Source: Hellea sp.
Lineage (GTDB): Bacteria > Pseudomonadota > Alphaproteobacteria > Caulobacterales > Maricaulaceae
Assembly: GCA_020629545.1 (NCBI GenBank)
Contig: JAHDDC010000009.1
Location: 1-64,000, forward strand
DNA length: 64,000 bases
Reading direction: 5' to 3'
In this document: piece after piece, positions 45,581-53,972 of the stretch
Numbering within the stretch: position 1 is the stretch's first letter
How the letters are laid out: each line of letters begins with the position of its first letter
Notes under the pieces: generated by a model
The model's input: the letters and a program-made list of their open reading frames with translations, nothing else
Told to the model about the DNA's origin: nothing
The model's database searches: none
Made by a program: the position numbers and the translations under genes

Positions 45581-46186
45581 ATGTTTAGACGCTTGTTAAT
45601 CGGATTGGCGTGTACAGCCGCATTGACGATGTCCGCGTGCGGAAGTTCAGCCGAGGCCGAACGGCAAGGTGACTGGATATTATCGGGCGACCAGTCTGGC
45701 ATGACCTATATCACGATCAAATTGGCTGAACTGGCCGAAATAAATACGTTTCGAAATATTAGCGGACGCGTGTCCACGGACGGACAAGCCCGCATCGAAA
45801 TTGATCTCGATAGTGTGGATACCAATAATGGAACCCGCGATCCCCGCATGAAAGAATATTTGTTCGAAACCCACCGCTATCCCTTAGCCGTTGCGACGAC
45901 AACATTGGATATGGCCAAATTTCAAACGCTCTCCATTGGCGAAAGCCAAACGGAACTTCTCGATCTCACCATAGATATTCACGGCCAAAGCCAAAATTTT
46001 GATTATTACGTCCTGGTCACCCGTCTGGGCGCCAATAAGGTTTCCGTCACCAATAAAGCCCCGCTTTTGCTGGATGCTCGTGATTTTGAAATGGAAACAG
46101 GTCTGGCAAAATTACAGGAACTGGCAGGCCTGGACAGCATCACACCCGTGGTTCCGATCACCATGTCATTTGTTTTTGAACGGTAA
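45581..46186 (+). CDS. YceI family lipoprotein
   Basis: The ATG at 45581, with GGAGG upstream, gives a lipoprotein signal (lipobox MSAC). The mature lipocalin-like YceI domain contains WILSGDQSGMTYITIKLAE and ends VVPITMSFVFE. YceI proteins bind isoprenoid-type lipids in the periplasm. The track start at 45521 adds an unlikely N-terminus. Confidence 0.88.
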   Translation: MFRRLLIGLACTAALTMSACGSSAEAERQGDWILSGDQSGMTYITIKLAELAEINTFRNISGRVSTDGQARIEIDLDSVDTNNGTRDPRMKEYLFETHRYPLAVATTTLDMAKFQTLSIGESQTELLDLTIDIHGQSQNFDYYVLVTRLGANKVSVTNKAPLLLDARDFEMETGLAKLQELAGLDSITPVVPITMSFVFER

Positions 46187-46292
46187 ATGAAATCAAGTGA
46201 TCTGAACTGCGTTTAGAAGCGCGCCCAAGAGTTTGCACGGAAACCGCGGACGATTCGCTTCCCAATCACGTTCGTTAATGCTAGAACTCAGT

Positions 46293-46892
46293 TCAATTGT
46301 GCCGGGCCTTTAGAACGTCAATCACGTCCGAAAGCCTCACATCCCGCGCCGCTAGAATAACAATCAAGTGATATATCAAATCTGCCGCTTCACCTTTAAG
46401 CGCGCGTTCGTCTTCGGCTACAGCGGCAAGTGCCGTTTCTACGCCTTCTTCTCCAACCTTTTGCGCAGCTTTATGAAGAGGCCCAGACAGTAATTTAGCC
46501 GTATAAGATGTCGATGGATCGGCTCCTTTTCGCTCATTAATCAAGTCCTCCAAATAGGATAAGAATGACAGAGTTGAATTGGCATCATCACCGAAACAAG
46601 ATCGTGTCCCTGTATGACAGGTTGGGCCTTTGGGTCTGGCCGTTACCAAGAGGGCATCATGATCGCAGTCGACTCTTATATCGACAAACTCAAGATAGTT
46701 CCCGGAGGTCTCCCCTTTGGTCCAGAGCCGGTTTTTAGAGCGCGAAAAGAATGTCACCTTTCCGAGCTCATGTGTTTTTTCCACAGCAGCTTTGTTCATA
46801 TAGCCCAGCATTAAGACAGTGCCGGTTTGCGCATCTTGAATGATCGCCGGAACAAGGCCTTTGCCTTTTTCAAAGTCTATTGTTTCAATCAT
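46293..46892 (-). CDS. hisIE: Bifunctional HisIE (PRA-CH / PRA-PH)
   Basis: The 199-aa protein fuses the phosphoribosyl-AMP cyclohydrolase (HisI, motifs [11 protein letters not shown] and [12 protein letters not shown]) to phosphoribosyl-ATP pyrophosphohydrolase (HisE, motif EGVETALAA). It catalyses steps 2 and 3 of histidine synthesis. It overlaps the hisF stop by 4 nt and closes the operon. Confidence 0.96.
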   Translation of the reverse strand: MIETIDFEKGKGLVPAIIQDAQTGTVLMLGYMNKAAVEKTHELGKVTFFSRSKNRLWTKGETSGNYLEFVDIRVDCDHDALLVTARPKGPTCHTGTRSCFGDDANSTLSFLSYLEDLINERKGADPSTSYTAKLLSGPLHKAAQKVGEEGVETALAAVAEDERALKGEAADLIYHLIVILAARDVRLSDVIDVLKARHN

Positions 46893-47663
46893 AGTCTAAT
46901 CTCAATGCCCGCATCTTTTAGGGCGCGTTTCAGATCAGGAATAGCGATCACAGATTTATGAAATACGCTGGCCGCAAGTGCGCCGTCCACATTTGCCTGT
47001 TCAAAAACATCTTTGAAATGAGACACGGCGCCCGCGCCTCCAGATGCTATCAAAGGCACAGGACACTGAGCTCGAACTGCGGAGAGCTGTTCAATATCAT
47101 ATCCTTTGCGGACGCCATCCTGGTTCATACAATTTAGCACAATCTCGCCAGCGCCGCGATCAACGACTTCCCTGGCCCAGTCCAACATGACCCTGCCGGT
47201 TTCGCGCATTTTGTCGGGATCACCTGTATGGGATTTCACGCGATAGACGGGACCGTCTTCTGTCATCTCTTCAAAACTATCAATCCCGATCACGATACAT
47301 TGCGTACCGAAAGCCGCGACAAGATCATTGATTAATTCTGGACGCGCAAGCGCTGGAGAGTTGATAGAAATTTTGTCAGCGCCGGCCGATAGGCGCGCGC
47401 CCGCGACCTCAACACTGTCAATTCCGCCAGCCACACAAAACGGAATGTCAATCTCGCTGGAAATCAAAGAAATCCATTCCGGGCTCACGGATCGATCATC
47501 AACACTGGCCGTAATGTCATAAAATACCAGCTCATCGGCGCCCTCATCGCGGTAACGCATGGCCAGCTCCAAAATATCGCCGACATCTTCGTGATTTCGA
47601 AACTGGACACCCTTGACCACCCTTCCATCACGGACATCTCGGGATTATTCTCCGCGCTAGCAC
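46889..47663 (-). CDS. hisF: HisF cyclase, frameshifted near its 5' end
   Basis: HisF is the cyclase of imidazoleglycerol-phosphate synthase, with HisH. The GTG at 47663 gives MLARRIIP, the usual HisF start. That frame then fails within a few codons, while [19 protein letters not shown] continues in another frame. Adding 5 nt near 47640 would restore [20 protein letters not shown] exactly. As read, the in-frame start (GTG at 47620) loses the first strand and catalytic Asp11. It is a frameshift mutation or a sequencing/assembly error. The rest is intact. Confidence 0.85.
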
Positions 47664-48393
47664 GCGACGCGATTGCCTCATCGACTGAGAATTTATTTTC
47701 GTAAAGCGCTTTGCCGATGATAATGCCATGGGGCTGCAACGCCTTGAGGTCTTTAACATCATCCAGCGTCCCAACCCCGCCGGACGTAATCAGATCAAGT
47801 GACGGATAATTATTGGCAATGGCCCTATAGAGGTCAACATTAGAGCCTTGTAAAACGCCGTCCTTCTCAATGTCTGTGACCAAGATCGTTTTCAGTCCCG
47901 CCGGTTCATATTCATTCAATAATTGCCACAAAGATTTTTCACCGGTTTCTTTCCAGCCATGCGAAGTCGGAAATGGCACGCCCTCAGCATTCAGTTTCAC
48001 ATCTAGCGCTAGGACTATTCTCTCTGGCCCGAGATCCTCCATCCAGCGCCGAATGAGAATGGGTTCTTTTAGCGCCAGTGATCCGATGACCACTCTCTCT
48101 ATGCCCCCTGCGAGTAATCGTTCGACTTGTGCCCGTTCACGAATGCCGCCGCCGGTTTGGACCTTAAGGCCGCTCTGCTGTGCAATATCAATAATGAGCT
48201 GAGATTGTTGCGCATCAGCATCTTTAGCGCCGTCAAGGTCAACGACATGCAACCATTTGGCGCCAGCAGCCTTAAAGCCCTGCGCGACTTCCACAGGATC
48301 CGCATCATAATCGGTACGCTGATTAAAGTCGCCTTTATACAATCGCACGCAGCCGCCATCCATAAGGTCAATCGCTGGAAAAATCTGGGTCAT
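47485..48393 (-). CDS. hisA: HisA isomerase with out-of-frame 60-aa extension
   Basis: This is the 1-(5-phosphoribosyl)-5-amino imidazole carboxamide isomerase, step 4. The barrel motifs [27 protein letters not shown] and [14 protein letters not shown] are intact through DEAIA (about residue 242, the normal family length). The remaining 60 residues are read out of frame through hisF. With the 5 nt that hisF lacks put back, HisA would stop at a TGA a few codons into hisF. So one deletion explains both anomalies. Overlaps hisH by 4 nt. Confidence 0.9.
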   Translation of the reverse strand: MTQIFPAIDLMDGGCVRLYKGDFNQRTDYDADPVEVAQGFKAAGAKWLHVVDLDGAKDADAQQSQLIIDIAQQSGLKVQTGGGIRERAQVERLLAGGIERVVIGSLALKEPILIRRWMEDLGPERIVLALDVKLNAEGVPFPTSHGWKETGEKSLWQLLNEYEPAGLKTILVTDIEKDGVLQGSNVDLYRAIANNYPSLDLITSGGVGTLDDVKDLKALQPHGIIIGKALYENKFSVDEAIASRASAENNPEMSVMEGWSRVSSFEITKMSAIFWSWPCVTAMRAPMSWYFMTLRPVLMIDP

Positions 48394-48989
48394 GCGCTAA
48401 GCTCCACAAAGTTTTTCAATATCTGCGCCCCGACCTTACTGCTGCGCTCTGGATGAAATTGGCATCCCATGACATTGTCTTTCCGCGCAACAGCGGTGAA
48501 AGGATTACCATAATGGCACGCGGCGATTGAATATTCCGATAGAGGCGCGCCATAGGAATGAACGAAATAGGCATAGTCGCCGGGCTCAATATCATTCATC
48601 AATGCAAAGTCTGAGACCGGGTATAATTGATTCCAACCCATATGAGGAGATGGCAAGTCCCGCGTATCCAACGCGCCGACATGACCCGGAATGAGCCCCA
48701 ATCCATCGATCATTTCTCCGCCTTCTTCCAGACTATCATATAAAAGCTGCATCCCTAGACAGATCCCCATGAGCGGCTGTCTGGCTGTTTTGATGATATC
48801 AATCAGATTTTTTTCCCTGATATTATTCATGGCATAAGGTGCCGCACCTACGCCGGGTAGAACCAATTTATCCGCGCGGCGAATAATACCAAAATCATCT
48901 GAAATTTCGGGTTTGACACCTAGCCTTTCAAAGGCAAATTTCACACTGGAAAGATTAGCGCAGCCCGTATCGATAATGACAAGCCGCAC
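48390..48989 (-). CDS. hisH: Imidazole glycerol-phosphate synthase subunit HisH
   Basis: This is the glutamine amidotransferase partner of HisF. The class I triad is visible: the nucleophile in MGICLGMQLL, and the His/Glu pair in CQFHPERSSK. It starts with GTG, overlapping the hisCB stop by one base. Confidence 0.96.
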   Translation of the reverse strand: MRLVIIDTGCANLSSVKFAFERLGVKPEISDDFGIIRRADKLVLPGVGAAPYAMNNIREKNLIDIIKTARQPLMGICLGMQLLYDSLEEGGEMIDGLGLIPGHVGALDTRDLPSPHMGWNQLYPVSDFALMNDIEPGDYAYFVHSYGAPLSEYSIAACHYGNPFTAVARKDNVMGCQFHPERSSKVGAQILKNFVELSA

Positions 48990-50644
48990 TAAATAACACC
49001 TTTAGTCGATGGGATGTCTGTTGTTGGTCCGCGAGAAATTGCTGGACGCAATGCTCTCCCGACACCTTTGAAGCAAGCCTCAATCATATGGTGGGTATTA
49101 TCGCCTTTCACATCAATTTGGATTGAGGCCCCCAGGCTTTGGGACAGGCTCTGGAAGAAATGCGGACACATTTCGGCTGCAAATGCACCGACATTTTCTG
49201 TAGGAAAATTCCCATTAAAAACAAAAGCCGGTCGGCCTGACAAATCTATCGCGACCCGGGCCTGCGTTTCATCCATGGGCATGACAAACCCATAACGACC
49301 AATTCCGGCTTTGTTGCCAAGGGCCTGTTTAAGCGCTGTGCCAAAAGCCAAAGCCGTATCTTCGACGCTGTGATGGCTATCGATATGCAGATCACCTGCG
49401 CATTTAAGGGTCAGGCCCATGCCGCCATGTTTCGCGATTTGCTCCAGCATGTGATCGAAAAAACCAAGTCCTGTTTCAATGGCGACGGTCCCAGGGTCGT
49501 CCAGATTAACCCGTACGGATATATCAGTTTCCTTTGTTGTTCGAAACGCTTCGGCGACACGTTCATTAATTACGGCCTCAGGCGTAATCCCAAGCGCAGA
49601 TAACAACAGATCATTTTCTTCTGGCATGCCAACGGAAATTCTGAAATGACCCGGAATTTTTGATCTAAAATCTCTAATCTTGATATTAAACCGCGTAAGC
49701 GACGCCAGCAATGCGTCGTCATCTTTTGCTTTAAGTAAAATGAAATTTGCATCAGACGGATAGACTTTCGCGATCATATTGCAATCAGGCAGGGCTTCCA
49801 TAAGCCGGGCACGTTCTGACATCCAAATTGCCATTCGGCTATCGTGAACGGCCATTGCTGATGGCGCGAGAGCCTTCATGACGGCCTGTTCAACCGGACG
49901 TGGGACCGGATAGGGCGGCAAGACTTTGAGCATGAGATTAATGATTTGCGGATTGGCCAGTGCAACCCCGGCTCTTACGCCTGCGAGTCCATAAGCTTTC
50001 GACAATGTCCGCATTAAAACCAAATTCCGGTTTTTATCGAGTAGATCAGACAAGTTTCCGCGCGCCGCAAACTCACTATAGGCCTCATCAACCATAATCA
50101 GAGTGTTTGGATGTTCAGCACATAAACTCTCGATGAAATCCGAGGGAACTGAATTGCCAGTGGGATTATTTGGCGAACACAGCATCGCGATTTTTATTGC
50201 ATTCGTCTCGAGCGCTTTTTTGACAGCAGCCTGATCGATGTCATAGTTTTTATCCAGAGGCACTTTCACAATACCCGCGCCCTGAACCTGCGCAGCAATA
50301 TCAAAATATCCAAAGCTTGGCGGGCAGATAAGCACATTGTCTTCGCCGGCTTCACAAAACGTTCGCAGCAACACATCGATCGCTTCATCGGCGCCTCGAC
50401 CCAAAAGAATATTTTCAGCGGGGACTCCGTAAAGCCCTGAAAGACGCGCCATTAGGACGGGTGGTTGTTGCGCCGGATAACGATTATAATCTTCTTCCCT
50501 TGGTCCGGCCGGGGGCGGTGCCCACGGACTTTCATTGGCATCCATATGAAGCGCCTTTGTTGAAGCGCCTCGGGCACTATAAGCCTTAAACCCAGCAATG
50601 ACCGGACGGGCGAGTTGATTGGCCCACTTAAAATCCTCAACCAT
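48989..50644 (-). CDS. hisCB: HisC-HisB fusion (aminotransferase + dehydratase)
   Basis: The 551-aa single chain joins an N-terminal PLP histidinol-phosphate aminotransferase to C-terminal imidazoleglycerol-phosphate dehydratase (HisB). HisC motifs include LGRGADEAID, CSPNNPTGN, DEAYSEF and the PLP lysine in TLSKAYGLAGVRAG. HisB begins near residue 358: GLGFFDHMLEQIAKHGGM, HHSVEDTALAFGTA. No stop lies between, and the junction is only about 10 residues. The two steps follow each other in the pathway (dehydratase, then aminotransferase). Overlaps hisD by 8 nt. Confidence 0.94.
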   Translation of the reverse strand: MVEDFKWANQLARPVIAGFKAYSARGASTKALHMDANESPWAPPPAGPREEDYNRYPAQQPPVLMARLSGLYGVPAENILLGRGADEAIDVLLRTFCEAGEDNVLICPPSFGYFDIAAQVQGAGIVKVPLDKNYDIDQAAVKKALETNAIKIAMLCSPNNPTGNSVPSDFIESLCAEHPNTLIMVDEAYSEFAARGNLSDLLDKNRNLVLMRTLSKAYGLAGVRAGVALANPQIINLMLKVLPPYPVPRPVEQAVMKALAPSAMAVHDSRMAIWMSERARLMEALPDCNMIAKVYPSDANFILLKAKDDDALLASLTRFNIKIRDFRSKIPGHFRISVGMPEENDLLLSALGITPEAVINERVAEAFRTTKETDISVRVNLDDPGTVAIETGLGFFDHMLEQIAKHGGMGLTLKCAGDLHIDSHHSVEDTALAFGTALKQALGNKAGIGRYGFVMPMDETQARVAIDLSGRPAFVFNGNFPTENVGAFAAEMCPHFFQSLSQSLGASIQIDVKGDNTHHMIEACFKGVGRALRPAISRGPTTDIPSTKGVI

Positions 50645-51938
50645 TTAAAGCCTCCAATCTGAAGCTGATCGCTCGTTTATGAGCTTCTAGGTCTTCCATT
50701 TCTGCCAAAGTTTCAACAATTGGGCCGAGACGCCGCAATCCATCCTCTGTCAGGTTTTGAAAGGAGATAAATTTAAAGAAACTCTCAAGGGTTACGCCGC
50801 TATAATTACGCGCAGCGCCATTGGTTGGCAGGGTATGATTGGTTCCGCTCGCATAATCTCCGATGCTCTCGGGCGTCCAAGGCCCCACAAATACAGAGCC
50901 GGCATTTACCACTTTCGACGCGATTTCATCCGCGTTGACGGTCTGTAATATTAAATGCTCGGGCGCATAATCATTGATAATCTCGAGAACACTACCAGGG
51001 TCGTTGGCGATAATCATCCGGCTTGCCGCCATGGCCTCACGCGCTATCTCAGCACGAGGTAAACTTGCCAACTGCCGATCCACTTCTTTTGAAATGTAAT
51101 TGGCTGTTTCCGCATCGCTTGCGACGCAAATGACTTGCGCCAAAGTGTCATGCTCAGCCTGAGACAGAAGATCTGAGGCAACAAAAACCGGATTTGCGTG
51201 CTCATCTGCGACGACCATGGCTTCGGACGGTCCAGCCGGAAGATCTATCGCAGGCCCGCCCGCAATCTGAGACGCTTTAACCTTGGCCATTGCCACATAT
51301 GAATTGCCTGGGCCGAAAATTTTATCACATTTTGGAACGGTCTCTGTGCCATAGGTCATGGCGGCAATCGCTTGTGCGCCCCCGCAGGCATATACATCTG
51401 TTGCCTCGCAAAGATAGGCTGCGGCAAGTATGGCTGGATTGATTTGGCCGTCTCGGCCCGGAGGCGTTACGATCACGCGGCGCACGCAACCCGCGACTTT
51501 TGCCGGAACCGCCAACATTAACGTTGTTGATACCAAAGGCGCGGTCCCGCCCGGAACATATAGTCCTACCGTCTGCAGCGGCCTAGGTTCTCGGCGGCAA
51601 ACAACGCCTGGCATCGTCTCGACTGAGATAGATTTGGGCGTTTGCGCGATGTGGAATTTTTCAATATTGACCTTGGCCGTTTTCAGCGCGTTCTGAGCCG
51701 CTAAAGGCAGTGCGTTCCAGGCTGATTTACATTCGGATAATGGGACGGAAAGAAGCTCCGTATCAGGAGCGTCGAATTTTCGCGTATAGTCAAGTAAAGC
51801 CTTGTCGCCGCGCGACTCCACAGCGGACATTATCTCGGCAACAGTTTTTTCGACCGAAGCATCAGTCAAACCTGCCGGACGCGCCAAAGCGGCGAGACGT
51901 TCACTGGATGATAGCTTATCCCAGTTCAAAATTTGCAT
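50637..51938 (-). CDS. hisD: Histidinol dehydrogenase HisD
   Basis: The 433-aa enzyme oxidises histidinol to histidine. Family motifs YVPGGTAPLVSTTLMLAVPAKVAG, GPGNSYVAMAK and EHLILQ are present at normal length. The start overlaps the hisG stop by one base. Confidence 0.97.
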   Translation of the reverse strand: MQILNWDKLSSSERLAALARPAGLTDASVEKTVAEIMSAVESRGDKALLDYTRKFDAPDTELLSVPLSECKSAWNALPLAAQNALKTAKVNIEKFHIAQTPKSISVETMPGVVCRREPRPLQTVGLYVPGGTAPLVSTTLMLAVPAKVAGCVRRVIVTPPGRDGQINPAILAAAYLCEATDVYACGGAQAIAAMTYGTETVPKCDKIFGPGNSYVAMAKVKASQIAGGPAIDLPAGPSEAMVVADEHANPVFVASDLLSQAEHDTLAQVICVASDAETANYISKEVDRQLASLPRAEIAREAMAASRMIIANDPGSVLEIINDYAPEHLILQTVNADEIASKVVNAGSVFVGPWTPESIGDYASGTNHTLPTNGAARNYSGVTLESFFKFISFQNLTEDGLRRLGPIVETLAEMEDLEAHKRAISFRLEALNG

Positions 51939-52825
51939 CAGGCCATCATCTTTTCAATTGGCAAGACCAGCACGGCGCGCGCACCGAGGGCTTTTAGCTC
52001 TTCTAATGTTTCCCAAAATATATTTTCTGTACATACGGCCTGTAGAGCCACCAAATCCTCTGTCCCGGCCAGCGGCATAATCGTCGGAGCATCAGCCCCC
52101 GGCAGGAGCTCGGTGATGGCGGCCACCTGAGACTTGGGCGCATTCATCATGATATACTTCGTTTCAGCCGACTTTATGACACCATCAATCCGGCTCGTCA
52201 GCTTGTCATATATTTCCTGCTTTTCAGGGCTCAGGGTTCGAGCTGATTTAATGAGTACAGCCTCAGATTTCAAAATAGTTTCAAATGCCGTCAGCCCATT
52301 TGCCTCAAGCGTTGCGCCCGATGATACGAGATCACAAATACTTTCCGCAATATTGATTGACGGAGCAAGTTCGACGGCACCTTTCATTTCAACTGATTTG
52401 GCGTTGATATTGTTGTGTTGAAGAAAACGCCCGAGAACCCCAGGGTAGGTCGTTGCTATCCGCGTCCCTTCGAGATCAGCAACGGATTGAATTGAGCCAC
52501 TTTCAGGCGCGGCGAGACAAAGCTTACACCGCGAAAACCCAAGACGCATTTTGATATCAGCATCAAGTCCATCTTTTGCTGTAAGTTGCTCTTCAACCAA
52601 GACGTTTTCACCAACAATCCCAATATCAGCCGCGTTATTCGCGACAAATGATGGAATATCGTCATCCCTAACGAGCAAGAGGTCAACAGGCATATTTTTC
52701 ACCCTTGCCAATAATCCTCCGCCTCGAATAGCAAATCTTAGTCCGCATTTTTTGAGTAGCGCATAGCTGTCATCTGCGAGCCGCCCCTTTTTCTGCAAGG
52801 CGATCCGCAAGCGTTGTTCAGTCAT
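51938..52825 (-). CDS. hisG: ATP phosphoribosyltransferase HisG, long form
   Basis: This is the first, feedback-controlled step of histidine synthesis. The ATG at 52825 (MTEQRLRIALQKKGRL) follows one base after the regulator gene stop; the track's longer ORF reads through the regulator gene. At 295 aa with a C-terminal ACT-like regulatory domain (ending ARAVLVLPIEKMMA) it is the long form, so no HisZ is required. Confidence 0.94.
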   Translation of the reverse strand: MTEQRLRIALQKKGRLADDSYALLKKCGLRFAIRGGGLLARVKNMPVDLLLVRDDDIPSFVANNAADIGIVGENVLVEEQLTAKDGLDADIKMRLGFSRCKLCLAAPESGSIQSVADLEGTRIATTYPGVLGRFLQHNNINAKSVEMKGAVELAPSINIAESICDLVSSGATLEANGLTAFETILKSEAVLIKSARTLSPEKQEIYDKLTSRIDGVIKSAETKYIMMNAPKSQVAAITELLPGADAPTIMPLAGTEDLVALQAVCTENIFWETLEELKALGARAVLVLPIEKMMA

Positions 52826-52826
52826 T

Positions 52827-53117
52827 TTAGTGATCCTTAATTCTGTCCAAAACGATACGATAGCCCTGATGCGGTTCGTCCTTGAGAAATCTTGCAACGC
52901 GCCCAATTGTTGTTGTTGAGACACCGGTCTGAGCCGAAATATCACGATACGACATATCGGTTTCGTCAAGTAGACACGCAACATGCCACCGCTCTGATAA
53001 TGCTCGAAGTTCAGCTGGCGTACACAAATCAACCAGAAAACGCCGTATTTCATCCGGTGAATTCAGCTGACTTAAAGCGCCATATAAGCTCGTATTATGT
53101 TTGAATGTATCGGTCAT
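52827..53117 (-). CDS. TrpR/YerC-family regulator, likely of his genes
   Basis: The 96-aa protein is of the TrpR/YerC-YecD type: CTPAELRALSERWHVACLLDETDMSYRDISAQTGVSTTTIGRVARFL contains the trp-repressor HTH. It is first in the histidine operon. A near-perfect 18-bp palindrome overlaps its start codon and promoter. Autogenous repression of the operon, perhaps with histidine as co-repressor, is inferred. Confidence 0.85.
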   Translation of the reverse strand: MTDTFKHNTSLYGALSQLNSPDEIRRFLVDLCTPAELRALSERWHVACLLDETDMSYRDISAQTGVSTTTIGRVARFLKDEPHQGYRIVLDRIKDH

Positions 53118-53134
53118 AGCGTATTAACACGCTA
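53117..53134. promoter_or_regulatory. his operon operator palindrome
   Basis: TAGCGTATTAACACGCTA is a palindrome with two mismatched centre-flanking positions. It spans from the first base of the regulator ATG to the last bases of the -10 box, so bound protein would block both transcription start and initiation. Confidence 0.7.
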
Positions 53135-53159
53135 ATACACTCCAAGCCAAAGATGTCAA
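53132..53159 (-). promoter_or_regulatory. his operon promoter
   Basis: On the minus strand TTGACA (53159-53154), a 16-bp spacer and TATTAG (53137-53132) are followed 14 nt later by the regulator ATG. A start about 7 nt below the -10 gives a leader under 10 nt, so the mRNA is nearly leaderless. Confidence 0.65.
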
Positions 53160-53230
53160 GCGGCAAGGCTGTTAAAAATCCAGGAATACGAAGTGGGCCC
53201 CTGAAGACGGTGCTCACCAAAAATAGAATA

Positions 53231-53259
53231 AAAAGAGATCGCCTTTAAAGGGGGCAATC
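53231..53259 (-). terminator. Terminator after flp
   Basis: On the minus strand GATTGCC pairs with GGCGATC (7 bp, one G-U) around a 9-nt loop, followed by TCTTTTT. It lies 55 nt beyond the flp stop and before the his promoter. Confidence 0.6.
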
Positions 53260-53313
53260 CCTACGGGGAGATAAAGGTAGTCTTTATAAATGTAAGAAAA
53301 GACACAGCAGAAC

Positions 53314-53496
53314 CTATGTTGCCGCGACAACCTCGTCTTTTACGCTTTCCCACTTTCCTGTATTGCCGCCGCCCAAAGCCGTTAAGCCTGCGATCATTGC
53401 TAGGGTTAGGAGAGCCAAAATAAGTCCATATTCGATGGCTGTTGCGCCCGATTCATCTTTCAAGAATCTTTTTAATTCTGTGTAGCCCTGTTTCAT
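53314..53496 (-). CDS. Flp-type IVb pilin
   Basis: The 60-aa product has the Flp prepilin signature: a basic leader ending in ESG, then ATAIEYGLILALLTLAMIAGL with the mature Glu5-Tyr6. It is the sole pilus gene here, without tad genes. The start overlaps the mutT stop by 4 nt. Confidence 0.9.
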   Translation of the reverse strand: MKQGYTELKRFLKDESGATAIEYGLILALLTLAMIAGLTALGGGNTGKWESVKDEVVAAT

Positions 53497-53918
53497 TCAT
53501 ATGCCCGGCCCTTTTGAAGCCGGTCCTTTATTTCTTCTGCAAGCGGGATATCCGCCGGCACAAGATTTAATTGCGTTATGCGATCAGGGAAAACCCACTT
53601 GATCACTTGTCCCTCTTTGGGCTGAGCGAACCCATCCCATTGCCGGCACAAATATAAAGGCATAAATAGATGGAACGTCTCATAAGCGTGAGAAACGAAA
53701 GAAAAGGGCTGCAAACACCGCTCACACGGTTCTATTCCCAGCTCTTCGCGAAGTTCACGCGTTACTGTTTGTTCGGGACGTTCACCTTTTTCTATCTTAC
53801 CACCCGGAAACTCCCACATTCCCGAGAACATTTTGCCAGCCGGTCGTTGTGACATCAAAATGCGCCCGTCTTGATCGATGAGCGCGCATGCCGCCACATA
53901 CAACAGATTATCAGGCAT
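53493..53918 (-). CDS. mutT: 8-oxo-dGTP diphosphatase MutT
   Basis: The 141-aa Nudix hydrolase has the box GGKIEKGERPEQTVTRELREELG. It removes oxidised dGTP from the nucleotide pool. It sits between argJ and the flp gene, with a 54-nt gap to argJ. Confidence 0.93.
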   Translation of the reverse strand: MPDNLLYVAACALIDQDGRILMSQRPAGKMFSGMWEFPGGKIEKGERPEQTVTRELREELGIEPCERCLQPFSFVSHAYETFHLFMPLYLCRQWDGFAQPKEGQVIKWVFPDRITQLNLVPADIPLAEEIKDRLQKGRAYE

Positions 53919-53972
53919 ATAGATAAATCCTTAATTTCCTAGTAAGGAAAGGGGAGAAAAAGCAAACAACTC

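Noticed and set aside
52826-53053. N-terminal extension of hisG in the ORF track
   Set aside because: It is the regulator gene read in another frame; the extension is not HisG-like.
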